Shown piece after piece: positions 45,826 through 55,523 of a DNA stretch of 56,860 nt. The first letter of the stretch is position 1. Each line of letters begins with the position of its first letter. The notes below the pieces were generated by a model. The model worked only from the letters and a program-made list of their open reading frames with translations. It searched no databases and had not been told where the DNA came from. Origin of the DNA: Tepidiphilus sp. J10 (GTDB taxonomy: Bacteria > Pseudomonadota > Gammaproteobacteria > Burkholderiales > Thiobacillaceae); assembly GCA_945897955.1 (NCBI GenBank), contig CAMDGQ010000019.1, forward strand, positions 1 to 56,860, read 5' to 3'. A program made the position numbers and the translations under genes.

Positions 45826-46678
45826 CCCCGCCGCCCCGGCTTCCGGAAAAGCGCCAATCCGCGTCATGGTCTTGTGCGGACGCAGTGCGCGCCATCTTTA
45901 TGTCGCCAATGCCCTGTGCAAAGCGGCCGATGTGGTCGCCATCGTGCAGGAGACCGGTTCGGCATTTTCATGGAAGAAATTGTTCAAGACGCTGCGGCCG
46001 GACAACTTCGCACGCAAAGTCTGGCGCTGGCTGCGCGACCGCCGGCGCTACACCGGCAATCCGGAAGCAAAGTTTTTCTTCGGCTCCCTCGCACCACGGC
46101 TGGATCAGCCTGAACTGGTGCGCGAATTCCCGCATATCAACCACCCCGATGTGGTCACGCTGGCGCGCGATTTGCAGCCCGACATCCTGGCGGTGTTCGG
46201 CACCTCGCTGATCCGCAGCGACCTGCTGAAGGAAGGGCGCCTGGGCATCGCCAATCTACATGGCGGCCTGTCGCCGGAATATCGTGGCGCCGACTGCACG
46301 TTCTGGGCCCTGTACAACAGCGAGCCGGAGAAAGTCGGCTGCACATTGCACTGGATCGACGCCGGCATCGACACGGGTAGATTGATCGCCCACATCAGCC
46401 CGGAAATCAGGCCGGACGATGGCGAACTGGGCCTGTTCTGGCGAAGCGTCGAAAACAGCGCCGGCGTCTATGCGGAATTTCTCCGCCGCCTCGCCGCCGG
46501 AGAGCGATTCGGCCAGAGCCAGCCGCACAAGGGGCGTCTATATCAGGTCAAGCAACGCGGCTTGCGCCACGAACAACAGGTTGACCGCTTGTTGCGCGAT
46601 GGCCTGTTGCAGGGCATCAATCCTGGCCGGCGTGTTACCTGGTTCCCGTTAGGTACAGAGCAGGATGACCCGCAGTGA
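45815..46678 (+). CDS. Formyltransferase-family protein (possible sugar N-formyltransferase)
   Basis: A 287-residue protein with a formyl_trans_N domain: NLHGGLSPEYRGADCTFWALYN carries the catalytic Asn and His, and DAGIDTGRLIA the catalytic Asp. The C terminus lacks the usual tRNA-binding domain of methionyl-tRNA formyltransferase. Such enzymes in polysaccharide loci often N-formylate an amino sugar using N10-formyl-tetrahydrofolate. Its 5' end lies inside the toroid gene and its stop overlaps the GTG start of the next. Confidence 0.78.
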   Translation: MAIDPAAPASGKAPIRVMVLCGRSARHLYVANALCKAADVVAIVQETGSAFSWKKLFKTLRPDNFARKVWRWLRDRRRYTGNPEAKFFFGSLAPRLDQPELVREFPHINHPDVVTLARDLQPDILAVFGTSLIRSDLLKEGRLGIANLHGGLSPEYRGADCTFWALYNSEPEKVGCTLHWIDAGIDTGRLIAHISPEIRPDDGELGLFWRSVENSAGVYAEFLRRLAAGERFGQSQPHKGRLYQVKQRGLRHEQQVDRLLRDGLLQGINPGRRVTWFPLGTEQDDPQ

Positions 46679-48036
46679 GAGACCTCCTCGTTGCCGCCAT
46701 CATCTTCGGGCTGTTGCCCATGGTGCTGCGCCGCCCTCAGGTCGGCATCTATCTCTGGTGCTGGATCAGTTACATGAACCCGCACCGCCTGGCCTACGGC
46801 TTTGCGCTGAACTTTCCCTGGGCCTACACGATCGCCATCGCCACCCTGATGGGCATGTTTTTCAGCAAGGAGCCCAAGCGCATTCTGTGGACGCGCGAAA
46901 CGATCTTGATCCTGATCTTGCTGGGCTGGGCCGCAATCACCAGCATGACCGCCTTTTTTCCAGACCTTGCCTGGGCGGGCTGGGTCAAATTCTTCAAGAT
47001 ATTGCTGATGACATTTGTCACGCTCATTGTCATCAACAACCGCGAACGGCTGATCGGTGTCATCTGGATGATTGCATTGTCACTCGGTTTCTTCGGTATC
47101 AAGGGCGGGATTTTCACCATCGCAAAAGGCGGTGTACATCGTGTTCAGGGGCCTGATGGCACTTTTATCGCAGGCAATAACGAAATGGCCTTGGCATTGG
47201 TAATGACTGTTCCGCTGATCGCCTATTTGCGGAATCAGGAAAAACGATCCTGGCTCAAGCTTGGTCTGACCGGCGCCATGTTACTGACGGCAATTGCCGG
47301 CATCGGCAGCCAGTCTCGGGGTGCGCTGGTGGGCATGTTGGCCATGGGCCTGTTTCTGTGGATGAAGAGCCGCAACAAGATCATGACCATGTTGATGATC
47401 GTCATTTCTGTCGGCGCCATCGCTTCGATCATGCCGCAGGAGTGGTATGCCCGCATGCAGACCACAAAAAGCTATCAGGAAGACGACTCGGCATTGGGCC
47501 GGATCAACGCCTGGCACACCGCTTTCAATGTTGCGTCGGCCCGAATTACGGGTGGTGGCATCGAAATGTTCCGGCCATCGGTATTCCGGGAATACGCCCC
47601 CGAACCGGGACGGGTCCATGACGTTCATAGCGTCTATTTCGAAATGATGGGCGAGCATGGGTTTATCGGATTTGGCCTGTTCATGTCGATCATGGTTTTA
47701 ACCTGGATGAAAGGCAGTTCGATTATCCGACGCACCAAGCGAATACCCGAGATGAAGTGGGCACAGGAATTGGCTGCAATGACCCAGGTCAGCATGATCG
47801 GCTATGCGACCTGCGGCGCTTTTCTCGGGCTGTCCTACTTTGACTACTATTGGCACTTGGTCGCGATCATGGTGATCCTGAATCATCTGGTTACCCAGCA
47901 ACTAGCTGAATCGGCAGCGCAAACGCGCCCTGTCGGCTTCAGACAGACGACCGGCCCTGGTGGTGAGCGTAATTTTCCGGCAGAACGCCTACCCCCATCC
48001 CCGGCTCAAGCCGCGTTTCGGATGCCTTCACGATGA
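46675..48036 (+). CDS. XrtA-associated O-antigen-ligase-like protein (TIGR03097)
   Basis: Polytopic membrane protein of the Wzy/WaaL superfamily, in the XrtA-associated 'O-glycosylation ligase' family. 453 residues with about eleven helices; the periplasmic loop has HDVHSVYFEMMGEHGFIG with the typical essential His. It starts with GTG at 46675, sharing bases with the formyltransferase stop. It could join the EPS to protein or act as the polymerase. The C-terminal 40 residues are a hydrophilic Pro-rich tail. Confidence 0.87.
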   Translation: MRDLLVAAIIFGLLPMVLRRPQVGIYLWCWISYMNPHRLAYGFALNFPWAYTIAIATLMGMFFSKEPKRILWTRETILILILLGWAAITSMTAFFPDLAWAGWVKFFKILLMTFVTLIVINNRERLIGVIWMIALSLGFFGIKGGIFTIAKGGVHRVQGPDGTFIAGNNEMALALVMTVPLIAYLRNQEKRSWLKLGLTGAMLLTAIAGIGSQSRGALVGMLAMGLFLWMKSRNKIMTMLMIVISVGAIASIMPQEWYARMQTTKSYQEDDSALGRINAWHTAFNVASARITGGGIEMFRPSVFREYAPEPGRVHDVHSVYFEMMGEHGFIGFGLFMSIMVLTWMKGSSIIRRTKRIPEMKWAQELAAMTQVSMIGYATCGAFLGLSYFDYYWHLVAIMVILNHLVTQQLAESAAQTRPVGFRQTTGPGGERNFPAERLPPSPAQAAFRMPSR

Positions 48037-49508
48037 GCCTGTCCCAATCTATTCGCAGCAGCTCGAAATGGCTGGTCAGCAGCAACATTGTCAGCCAGAT
48101 GCTGCAGTTCGGCTTTGGCATCGCCTTGGCCCGACTGCTCGTTCCTGCCGACTTCGGCATGATCGTGACCATCCAGATCTTCACAGGGTTCGTCAGTCTG
48201 GTTGCGTCAGGCGGCATGGGGCAGTCGCTGATCCGCTCCAAGGAAGCTTCCGAAGCTGATTTCCAGGTCATCTTCAGCTTGCAGCTGGGTATTGGCGTGC
48301 TGATTTATGCTGTCCTGTTCATGATCGCGCCCTGGTTTTCGGAATGGTTCGGCAACAACCTGTACAAGGACTTGCTGAGAATATCGGCGCTGAGTTTCGT
48401 GATGCGGCCTTTCCTGAATATTCACAACCTCTGGTTACAAAGGGAAATGCGCTTCAAGGAAGCCTCCATGATTGGTCTGGCGGTCAACCTGATTAGTGGT
48501 GCCGCCAGCATTTCCATGGCGGTCAGCGGTTTCGGTGTCTGGAGCCTCGTTCTGGGTGGGCTGCTGGCCAGCATAATCAGTTTCTTCCTGGTCTTTCGCA
48601 TGACACCGATGCATTCACGCTTGCGGTTTGATCAAGAAATCGCGAAAAAACACAGTAGTTTTGGTTTCAAGATCATCCTCAATGATCTGGTCAGTTACAT
48701 GCGCAAGCAGACCAGTAACTTCATCATCACGAAAATGGCCGGCGCCGGCATGGTTGGCCTGTTCAATAAAGGCGACAGCCTCGCAAAACTGCCCTTCGAG
48801 ATGATCAGCGGTCCGATCTATCAACCGGTGTTTCGCGCAATGTCAATCGAGCAGGACAACCCAGACAAGATCAAGTATCTGTTCTTCCGCATGACCTCCC
48901 TGCTGCTGCTCTACACCCTGCCGATCTATATCGGCCTGTGGTGGCTGGCCGAGCCCTTCATCATTGTTGTTTACGGTGAGCATTGGGCGGAAGCGGCCAT
49001 TCCGTTGCAGATCCTGGCGCCGCTCGGTCTGTTGTATTGCGTCGGCCATCCATGCGGCGCAGTCCTTGCGGCAACCAACCGACTGGGCAGGGAAGCCGTC
49101 ATTCAGGCCATCACCTGGGCCATCGTAGGCCTGGGCTGTTATGTTTCACTGGATCAAGGCTGGGGACTGGCTGGTGTTGCCTATACCATCGTTTTCAGCC
49201 AAATCTACTCAACAACGCATTTCTACCTGCTTGCCAACCAGTGTTATCGCGCAAAGTTCAACGAACTGGTTGCGGCTGTAGCTCCCGCGCTACTTCTGAA
49301 CATCATTCTGGTTGCCGTGCTGATTGGCCTTGATGCAATCCTGCCCACGGGAATGAGTGAACATTCACAGAAGGCATATCTCCTCATCTGCGCATCAGCT
49401 GGCGGCCTGGCTTATGTGACCGCTTTCCTGTTTTTGCCCTTGCCATCGCTTGCAACAGAAGCGATGCGGTGGAAGAAACTGATCCGTATTGCACCGCAAC
49501 ACACATGA
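48033..49508 (+). CDS. Lipid-linked oligosaccharide flippase (Wzx/MOP family)
   Basis: Membrane transporter with about 12-14 helices in 491 residues. The N-terminal LARLLVPADFGMIVTIQIF and mid-sequence RFKEASMIGLAVNLISGAAS match the polysaccharide_synt/MATE-like family. It flips undecaprenyl-linked repeat units. With the ligase-like gene this indicates a Wzx/Wzy-type pathway. Its ATG overlaps the ligase stop by four bases. Confidence 0.88.
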   Translation: MSLSQSIRSSSKWLVSSNIVSQMLQFGFGIALARLLVPADFGMIVTIQIFTGFVSLVASGGMGQSLIRSKEASEADFQVIFSLQLGIGVLIYAVLFMIAPWFSEWFGNNLYKDLLRISALSFVMRPFLNIHNLWLQREMRFKEASMIGLAVNLISGAASISMAVSGFGVWSLVLGGLLASIISFFLVFRMTPMHSRLRFDQEIAKKHSSFGFKIILNDLVSYMRKQTSNFIITKMAGAGMVGLFNKGDSLAKLPFEMISGPIYQPVFRAMSIEQDNPDKIKYLFFRMTSLLLLYTLPIYIGLWWLAEPFIIVVYGEHWAEAAIPLQILAPLGLLYCVGHPCGAVLAATNRLGREAVIQAITWAIVGLGCYVSLDQGWGLAGVAYTIVFSQIYSTTHFYLLANQCYRAKFNELVAAVAPALLLNIILVAVLIGLDAILPTGMSEHSQKAYLLICASAGGLAYVTAFLFLPLPSLATEAMRWKKLIRIAPQHT

Positions 49509-49630
49509 ACCATTCTTTCCTGACAACCCTGTTTTGCCTGAGCGGCCGACTTACAGGAAGCGCGGCAAATACGAAGCCAGGCGCGACCTTGGGATGCATG
49601 TTGCCAGTTAAATTGAACGGGTAAATTCAG

Positions 49631-51685
49631 ATGATGAATCCGGCAGCGGTCTCGGCATCGTCCACCGGCGGGGAAGCAGTGACTATCGAGCTAGGGGAGA
49701 TTTTCCAGGATCCACTCGAATCCGATGCGCAGCATCTCATCGACAGCCCCGCATTTATCCGCTCCCTGCCCATGGGCAGGGAAGATGGAGTCAGCCTTCT
49801 TTGCGACAACTTTGCCCAAAGCCAGGCATCAACCTGTTTCTTGCGCATTCTCGCCACGGAAGCAATGCAAGCGAACATCTGCCTCGGTGGAGGATATCAA
49901 CTCGATACCTGTCTGGCAGGCGGTTGGCTGTTGACTCCGGCCGACCCGGCTCAGACTAGTTACTGGATCCCCCAACCGCCACATTTACGCACAATGGATC
50001 AGGACGGTCACATTCTGTCGCATTGCGTAGCACAAATAAGCGGGACCACCCTATCAGCTTCCAAACTTGGGCTTTCGATTGAAATACCCGCCAAGCACAG
50101 TCTTGATATCGTGGTCTGGCGCCTGCCCGCCAACGAGCCCGACCTGATTCTCGATCTACAGTCTCTGAACAACCTGGAAAAACAGCGTTATTTCCTGTGG
50201 AGTTCTCACACCGCATACTCGCGACCAAGCGATCTCTATCTGCATCTGGTCAACGGCCATATCTACGAAAACCACTCGGTTTGGCCGCGCTACTGGCGAG
50301 TCTGCTCGGAACTGGATGCCTATGCATTGTATGTAACCCTCTCCGGACTGCTGCGAGCAACCGGCAAACGCTTGTATGACCTGCTTCGGACTCAAGTCGT
50401 GTTTTCGGTCATCCATCGCCAATCCAGTGATGGCGGCTGGTATCACGGAGAATGGACGGATGGCATGGAGTCACATTACCGCCTGCATGCCGGCGGAATG
50501 CACATGCTGGCAGCCTACTGCGAAGAGACTCACGATCCCCAGGCGTGCGCCGCGCTGAAACTTGCAGCCACATTCGCTGCGGCGAAAACCGATCGACTGG
50601 ATGCTGGCATGTGGTATTTGCATGACTCGTTGGAACAAGACGCCGAGACACTGAAGAAATACCCGTTTCGTCATGCGCCAAGCCAGGTTCTAGGTAAATC
50701 GATCAGCAATCTGCTGGTTCTCAATACGCATCTTGATACCAACATTGCAATGGAACGCCATCGCAGGATTTCAGGTGATGATCGCCATGCTGAACTAATC
50801 AATTCAGCACGAGCGACCAGCCGATCCGTTCTCGCTCTGCGAAGCGCCGAGTGGCTGTATCGCCCCATTTTTAGAGCCATTGGGCTGACTTTTCTGCCAA
50901 CCAGACAGGCCAGCGCATTGCCGCTGCATTTGCGTGCCATCAAGCGGATTGCATGGAAATATCTGGTTCCGCTGCTGCCCCGAATCAAGGCCCGGTTTCC
51001 ACGCCTGGTCATGCCAGGCGGCTTCATCGAGCGTGACCTGGCGCAATATGGGCTTTCAGCCCGCTACCAGCCGGTGAACACCATGGATTTGATCAGGACA
51101 CGCCGACTGTTCGACGAAACGGGCATGGATGCGCTGATCGAAGAAAGTTTTGCCTTTACCCAAAAGAGCGGCATCAAGGAACGCTGGAAGGAATTCAAGG
51201 GCAAGGAAGATGATTCCCTCGGCTTCTGGGCCGAATCGCTGTATCACCTGTGTCTTGCCGAGCCAAGCGCCACTTATCGAATTTGGCTGGCTGAAGCGAT
51301 GATGGATCTGGAGGACAACAAACTCGGACAATCCCCCTCGCTTCTGGGCGGAAACTCCGAAGCGGTTTCTCCTGCTTTTCAACATCCTTGTCCCAGCCCA
51401 TCCGATGCCAGACTTCGCCTCGCCAACCTGGGGCGAGAGAGCGTACTTGAATTGTTGGTCATCAATCCGACACATCATTCAATATCCCTGCAATGGGAGC
51501 GAGCGCCGGATGGGCCGATGGACTGGAGTTATTGGGATGGTACGATGCGGCCCGTAGCCGAATCCCGCCTCGAAATACCCGCACGTGGTTGGCTGCATGG
51601 CATTACCAGACCACGTGATACACATAGCCATGTGACTGGCCCAGCCGCAGCGACCGCCCACGATAACAAAGCTTCGCCCAGATGA
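49631..51685 (+). CDS. Large protein of unknown function in EPS locus
   Basis: A 684-residue protein with no close family I recognise. The pattern looks like three parts: an N-terminal beta region (1-150), a central helical region (about 190-570) with toroid-like motifs such as SSDGGWYHGEWTDGMESHYRLH, LDAGMWYLHDSLEQD, and a C-terminal beta domain (about 590-660; ESVLELLVINPTHHSISLQW). That layout recalls heparinase-like lyases and some glycosidases, which suggests a polysaccharide-acting enzyme, but catalytic residues are not evident. No signal peptide is visible. Its last four bases overlap the WbsX gene; 122 non-coding bases separate it from the flippase. Confidence 0.78.
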   Translation: MMNPAAVSASSTGGEAVTIELGEIFQDPLESDAQHLIDSPAFIRSLPMGREDGVSLLCDNFAQSQASTCFLRILATEAMQANICLGGGYQLDTCLAGGWLLTPADPAQTSYWIPQPPHLRTMDQDGHILSHCVAQISGTTLSASKLGLSIEIPAKHSLDIVVWRLPANEPDLILDLQSLNNLEKQRYFLWSSHTAYSRPSDLYLHLVNGHIYENHSVWPRYWRVCSELDAYALYVTLSGLLRATGKRLYDLLRTQVVFSVIHRQSSDGGWYHGEWTDGMESHYRLHAGGMHMLAAYCEETHDPQACAALKLAATFAAAKTDRLDAGMWYLHDSLEQDAETLKKYPFRHAPSQVLGKSISNLLVLNTHLDTNIAMERHRRISGDDRHAELINSARATSRSVLALRSAEWLYRPIFRAIGLTFLPTRQASALPLHLRAIKRIAWKYLVPLLPRIKARFPRLVMPGGFIERDLAQYGLSARYQPVNTMDLIRTRRLFDETGMDALIEESFAFTQKSGIKERWKEFKGKEDDSLGFWAESLYHLCLAEPSATYRIWLAEAMMDLEDNKLGQSPSLLGGNSEAVSPAFQHPCPSPSDARLRLANLGRESVLELLVINPTHHSISLQWERAPDGPMDWSYWDGTMRPVAESRLEIPARGWLHGITRPRDTHSHVTGPAAATAHDNKASPR

Positions 51686-52755
51686 CCCAGCAGACGCGCC
51701 TCATCGCCTTTCACCTGCCCCAGTTCCATCCGACACCGGAGAATGATGCCTGGTGGGGCAAGGGTTTCACCGAGTGGACAAATGTGGCGAAAGCAAAGCC
51801 TCTTTACCCAGGCCACTATCAACCCCATGTGCCGGCCGACCTCGGCTTTTATGACCTGCGCCTCCCAGAAGCCCGTCATGCCCAGGCCGAACTGGCAAAA
51901 GAGTATGGAATCGGTGGGTTCTGCTATTACCACTACTGGTTTGGCGACGGCCGCCGTATCCTGGAACGACCTGTCAACGAAATACTCGACAGCCGCGAAC
52001 CGGACTTCCCTTTCTGCCTTTGCTGGGCCAACCATTCCTGGAACAGCATCTGGCAGGGCACCAACGAAATGCTGATGGAGCAGCGTTATCCAGGCCTGGA
52101 TGATCACGCCGCGCATTTCGACTGGCTGATGCGCGCCTTTTCCGACCCGCGTTACCTGACCGTCGATGGCAAGCCGATCTTTGCAATCTACAAGCCCGAT
52201 GACATACCTGATATCCGGAGAGTGACGGATTTCTGGCGTGATCGTGCGCTCAAAGCCGGCTTGCCCGGGCTGTATCTGATTGGTGTATCTCACTTCAATC
52301 CAAGTTGGGATCCGCGTGAACGCGGTCTCGATGCCAGCACCATGCAGGCTTTGCCCGCTCGCGATGGACGCATTCCCTGGCGGCATTTCGCCACCAAGAT
52401 CAGACTGGCCCTGCGTGGCAACAAGCACGAACTATCGATCTGGGATTACCAGGAAGTTTTGCCCATGTTGCTGCGCCGGAATCAGGTCGACTGGCCCGAT
52501 TACCCGCTCGTACTGCCCAACTGGGACAACACACCCCGCTCCGGCATGCGTGGACTGGTATTCGAGAATGCCACCCCTGAACTGTTCCGCGGTTTGCTGC
52601 GCGAAGCCATTACGCGTGTGGCAGACCGCCCTGCCGATGAACGCATCGTGTTTCTCAAGGCGTGGAACGAGTGGGCGGAAGGCAATTACATCGAACCCGA
52701 CCAGAAATGGGGTCGCGCCTGGCTGGAAGCGATCAGAGAGGAGTTGCGCGGATGA
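51682..52755 (+). CDS. WbsX/GH99-like protein
   Basis: A 357-residue protein of the Glyco_tran_WbsX (GH99-like) family. It begins IAFHLPQFHPTPENDAWWGKGFTEWTN and ends FLKAWNEWAEGNYIEPD, the family hallmarks. Such proteins occur in O-antigen and EPS loci; some related GH99 enzymes are endo-mannanases, but biochemical activity of WbsX types is poorly known. It has no signal peptide, so a cytosolic role is likely. ATGA overlaps link it to both neighbours. Confidence 0.88.
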   Translation: MTQQTRLIAFHLPQFHPTPENDAWWGKGFTEWTNVAKAKPLYPGHYQPHVPADLGFYDLRLPEARHAQAELAKEYGIGGFCYYHYWFGDGRRILERPVNEILDSREPDFPFCLCWANHSWNSIWQGTNEMLMEQRYPGLDDHAAHFDWLMRAFSDPRYLTVDGKPIFAIYKPDDIPDIRRVTDFWRDRALKAGLPGLYLIGVSHFNPSWDPRERGLDASTMQALPARDGRIPWRHFATKIRLALRGNKHELSIWDYQEVLPMLLRRNQVDWPDYPLVLPNWDNTPRSGMRGLVFENATPELFRGLLREAITRVADRPADERIVFLKAWNEWAEGNYIEPDQKWGRAWLEAIREELRG

Positions 52756-53723
52756 TGCCCGACAACCTCGACGGCAATACCGCAGAACATCCGCTTATCT
52801 CGGTGATCATGCCGTGCTACAACGCCGCAGCCTATGTGGCGGAAGCGGTGGGTTCAGTGTTCGGCCAAAGTTATGGCAATGTCCAACTCATCGTGGTGGA
52901 TGATGGTTCCGATGATGGTTCGGTCGAGATCGTCCAGGCCCTGGCCGAGAAGCACCCTGATCAACTACTCCTGATCTTCAGCAGTCGGCAGGGGCCCTAT
53001 CCGGCGCGCAATCTCGGATTGAGACAAGCCAGGGGAACATATATCGCCTTTCTCGACGCCGATGACTGGTGGCTGCCCGACACGCTGGAGAAACTGCATG
53101 ACGCGCTCACCCGCCATGGTGCAAACCTTGCCTACTGCGGATGGCAGAACGTCGGAGATGGCATCAAGTCCGAGCCCTACATACCCCCTGAATATGAAGC
53201 GAACGATCCGGTAGCCGCATTTGTCCGCACCTGCCCGTGGCCAATTCATGCAGCGTTGATAAAAAAGGATCTGGTTGATCACCTGGGCGGATTCTCGGAA
53301 CGACGGTTTTCCTCCATGGATTACGATTTCTGGCTTCGCGCATTGGCAAAAACCCGAAATATCGTGCGCGTACCCGAAGTGCTGGCCTTTTACCGCTGGC
53401 ATGGACAAGGCCAGGTATCGGCTGTCAAGTGGCGGCAGGTACTGGATGCGCTGACGGCGCAGAAGGATTTCATCAAGGCAAATCCCCGACTTGTGGCACA
53501 CCTGGACCCTGAAAAACTCCGCGAGCTAACCGATGGACGCGTCTTGCGCCAGGCCTACACCGCCTTCTGGAAGCGGGATCTTGTATCCGCCCAGAAACTG
53601 TTTCGCCATGTCGCTGCACATCGCTGCTTCGGATTGAAGGATCTGCGACACATACTGATCGCGCTGCTACCCATATCGATGTATCGCAGGATCGTGCAAA
53701 TGTCCGACCGGGGATACCAATGA
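52752..53723 (+). CDS. Family 2 glycosyltransferase
   Basis: A 323-residue GT-A enzyme: VIMPCYNAAAYVAEAV at the start, VVDDGSDDGS and FLDADDWW (DXD-type metal site) in the catalytic domain. It lacks membrane helices. Probably adds one sugar to the lipid-linked repeat. ATG 52752 is chosen inside the WbsX stop; the open frame extends upstream, but only within WbsX. Confidence 0.9.
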   Translation: MMPDNLDGNTAEHPLISVIMPCYNAAAYVAEAVGSVFGQSYGNVQLIVVDDGSDDGSVEIVQALAEKHPDQLLLIFSSRQGPYPARNLGLRQARGTYIAFLDADDWWLPDTLEKLHDALTRHGANLAYCGWQNVGDGIKSEPYIPPEYEANDPVAAFVRTCPWPIHAALIKKDLVDHLGGFSERRFSSMDYDFWLRALAKTRNIVRVPEVLAFYRWHGQGQVSAVKWRQVLDALTAQKDFIKANPRLVAHLDPEKLRELTDGRVLRQAYTAFWKRDLVSAQKLFRHVAAHRCFGLKDLRHILIALLPISMYRRIVQMSDRGYQ

Positions 53724-54517
53724 ACCAAGTTCAGCGTGTCACTGTTTTGATGTACCACCGAGTAGGCAATGCCGAGAATGACTGGGAGGCGCGCTATGCG
53801 ATCACGTCGCAGAATTTCGCCGCCCACATGCGGCGGCTGGCCAAATCAGGTTATCAAGCGATCCATATTGATGCACTCGTGGATTGGCTGGAAAGCGGCA
53901 TACCCCTTCCGGCCAAGGCATTTCTGTTGACTTTCGATGACGGTTTTCGCGGCGTGCGAGATCACGCCTTGCCGGTTCTTGAGGAACTGGGCTGGCCTTG
54001 TACCGTATTTCTGGTCAGCGATCTTATCGGCGCCGAAGATGAGTGGACGCGAGCATCCAATCCGAGCGGAACCACTTATCCCCTGCTCAATGCCGAGGAG
54101 ATCCATGATATGCAGGGGAGAGGTGTCAGTTTTCACTCCCATACCCGCAGCCATGCAAGCCTGCCCACCCTCGACGATGCACAACTGGCGGATCAATTGC
54201 AGAACTCGCGGCAGGCGCTTGCAGCACTGCTGAACCAGAAAGTTGATTACATCGCGTATCCATTCGGTCATCTTGATGCAAGAGTCGAGACTGCGACACG
54301 GGCTGCGGGATATCGAGCAGCCTTTTCAACCCAGCCCGGTTTCAACCGGCGCGACGTAAACCGCTTTCGCATTCGTCGTCTGGATGTTTTTGGCACCGAC
54401 ACAGCTGCCATGCTGCTACGCAAAATCATGTTGGGTGACAACGACGGCAGCTTTGGTCATGCCATACGCTATTACCTGAACCGGATCACGCGACATTTGC
54501 CAGGCTGGAAAGAATGA
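53720..54517 (+). CDS. Polysaccharide deacetylase (NodB/CE4)
   Basis: A 265-residue NodB-type deacetylase with motif 1 TFDDG, motif 2 HSHTRSH, and motif 3-like IAYPFG; metal and catalytic residues look intact. It has no signal peptide, hence a cytosolic or lipid-linked substrate is likely. This is the second deacetylase of the locus, distinct from the DUF3473 type. Its ends overlap both adjacent glycosyltransferase genes by four bases. Confidence 0.9.
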   Translation: MNQVQRVTVLMYHRVGNAENDWEARYAITSQNFAAHMRRLAKSGYQAIHIDALVDWLESGIPLPAKAFLLTFDDGFRGVRDHALPVLEELGWPCTVFLVSDLIGAEDEWTRASNPSGTTYPLLNAEEIHDMQGRGVSFHSHTRSHASLPTLDDAQLADQLQNSRQALAALLNQKVDYIAYPFGHLDARVETATRAAGYRAAFSTQPGFNRRDVNRFRIRRLDVFGTDTAAMLLRKIMLGDNDGSFGHAIRYYLNRITRHLPGWKE

Positions 54518-55437
54518 ACAAACAGCCTGCATACACAGTTGCCTTGTGTACCCACAATCACGCCGATCGGCTGGTGCGAACACTCGCCGATCTGCCGCTG
54601 ATCCACATGCCTGAAGCCGCGTGGGAATTATTGATCATCGACAATGGCAGTCGCGATTCCACGCCTGAAGTGCTGGCCAGCCAGATATGGCCATCGAATT
54701 GGAGCGTACGCGTCATACGCGAGGACAAGCTTGGTCTGTCCAATGCCCGCAACCGAGCCATCCAGGAAGCCTTTGGCGAGTACATCATCTTCATTGATGA
54801 CGACGAGACTGCCGACCCTGACTGGCTGTGTGCCTTTGAACGTCTGATCGCCAAGGAACAACCGGATGCCTTTGGCGGCAGGATCCGAGTGTTGTTCGAA
54901 GAAAATTATCGTCCGGCCTGGCTGAGCGATGATCTGCTCGGTTTCCTGGGCGAGTTGAATCGAGCCGAAAAATGCGCCCCGCTAACGGACCCAGGCACTT
55001 CCTTTTATGGCGGCAACTTCGGCTTCAGGCGATCGGTTTGTCAAACCGTCGGCGGTTTCGACGCCAACCTCGGCCGCAAAGGTACCGACAATACCGGCGG
55101 TGAAGAAGTCGATTTCTACCGACGCCTGCTGACAGCCGGCTTCAGGATATGGTGGACCCCGGATGCCGTGATTCATCACCGCATCCAGGCCGTAAAGCTC
55201 AATCGCCGCTACTTCCATGACCTGCATTACCGCCAGGGACGTATGGAAGCAATCAGGCGGCGTGGGGCCGGCTCACGTCTGCCGCCGCTTTATCTTTTTG
55301 GCCAACTGATGCGGGCCGCCAGCGCGGTATGGCAGACATTTCGCAGCAGCGGAAGGAACGCCACACTGCGCCAGGAGATGAATGTGGCCTACTTTGTCGG
55401 TCAAATCGTCGGCTGGTCCAGAGGACACCGGCTTTGA
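54514..55437 (+). CDS. Family 2 glycosyltransferase
   Basis: A 307-residue GT-A glycosyltransferase with IIDNGSRDST, FIDDDETADP as DXD and GGEEVDFYRRLLTAGFRIWW as the acceptor-side ED motif. Closely similar in layout to the gene at 55524, so the two probably share an origin. It starts within the deacetylase stop. Confidence 0.9.
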   Translation: MNKQPAYTVALCTHNHADRLVRTLADLPLIHMPEAAWELLIIDNGSRDSTPEVLASQIWPSNWSVRVIREDKLGLSNARNRAIQEAFGEYIIFIDDDETADPDWLCAFERLIAKEQPDAFGGRIRVLFEENYRPAWLSDDLLGFLGELNRAEKCAPLTDPGTSFYGGNFGFRRSVCQTVGGFDANLGRKGTDNTGGEEVDFYRRLLTAGFRIWWTPDAVIHHRIQAVKLNRRYFHDLHYRQGRMEAIRRRGAGSRLPPLYLFGQLMRAASAVWQTFRSSGRNATLRQEMNVAYFVGQIVGWSRGHRL

Positions 55438-55523
55438 ACAAGTGCGACATCACCGGATTAGTGCTGGACATGCTTGCATTACCGTTACCGCCTGTTTTCA
55501 TCGCTTGATAAGAGCCGCGAGCA

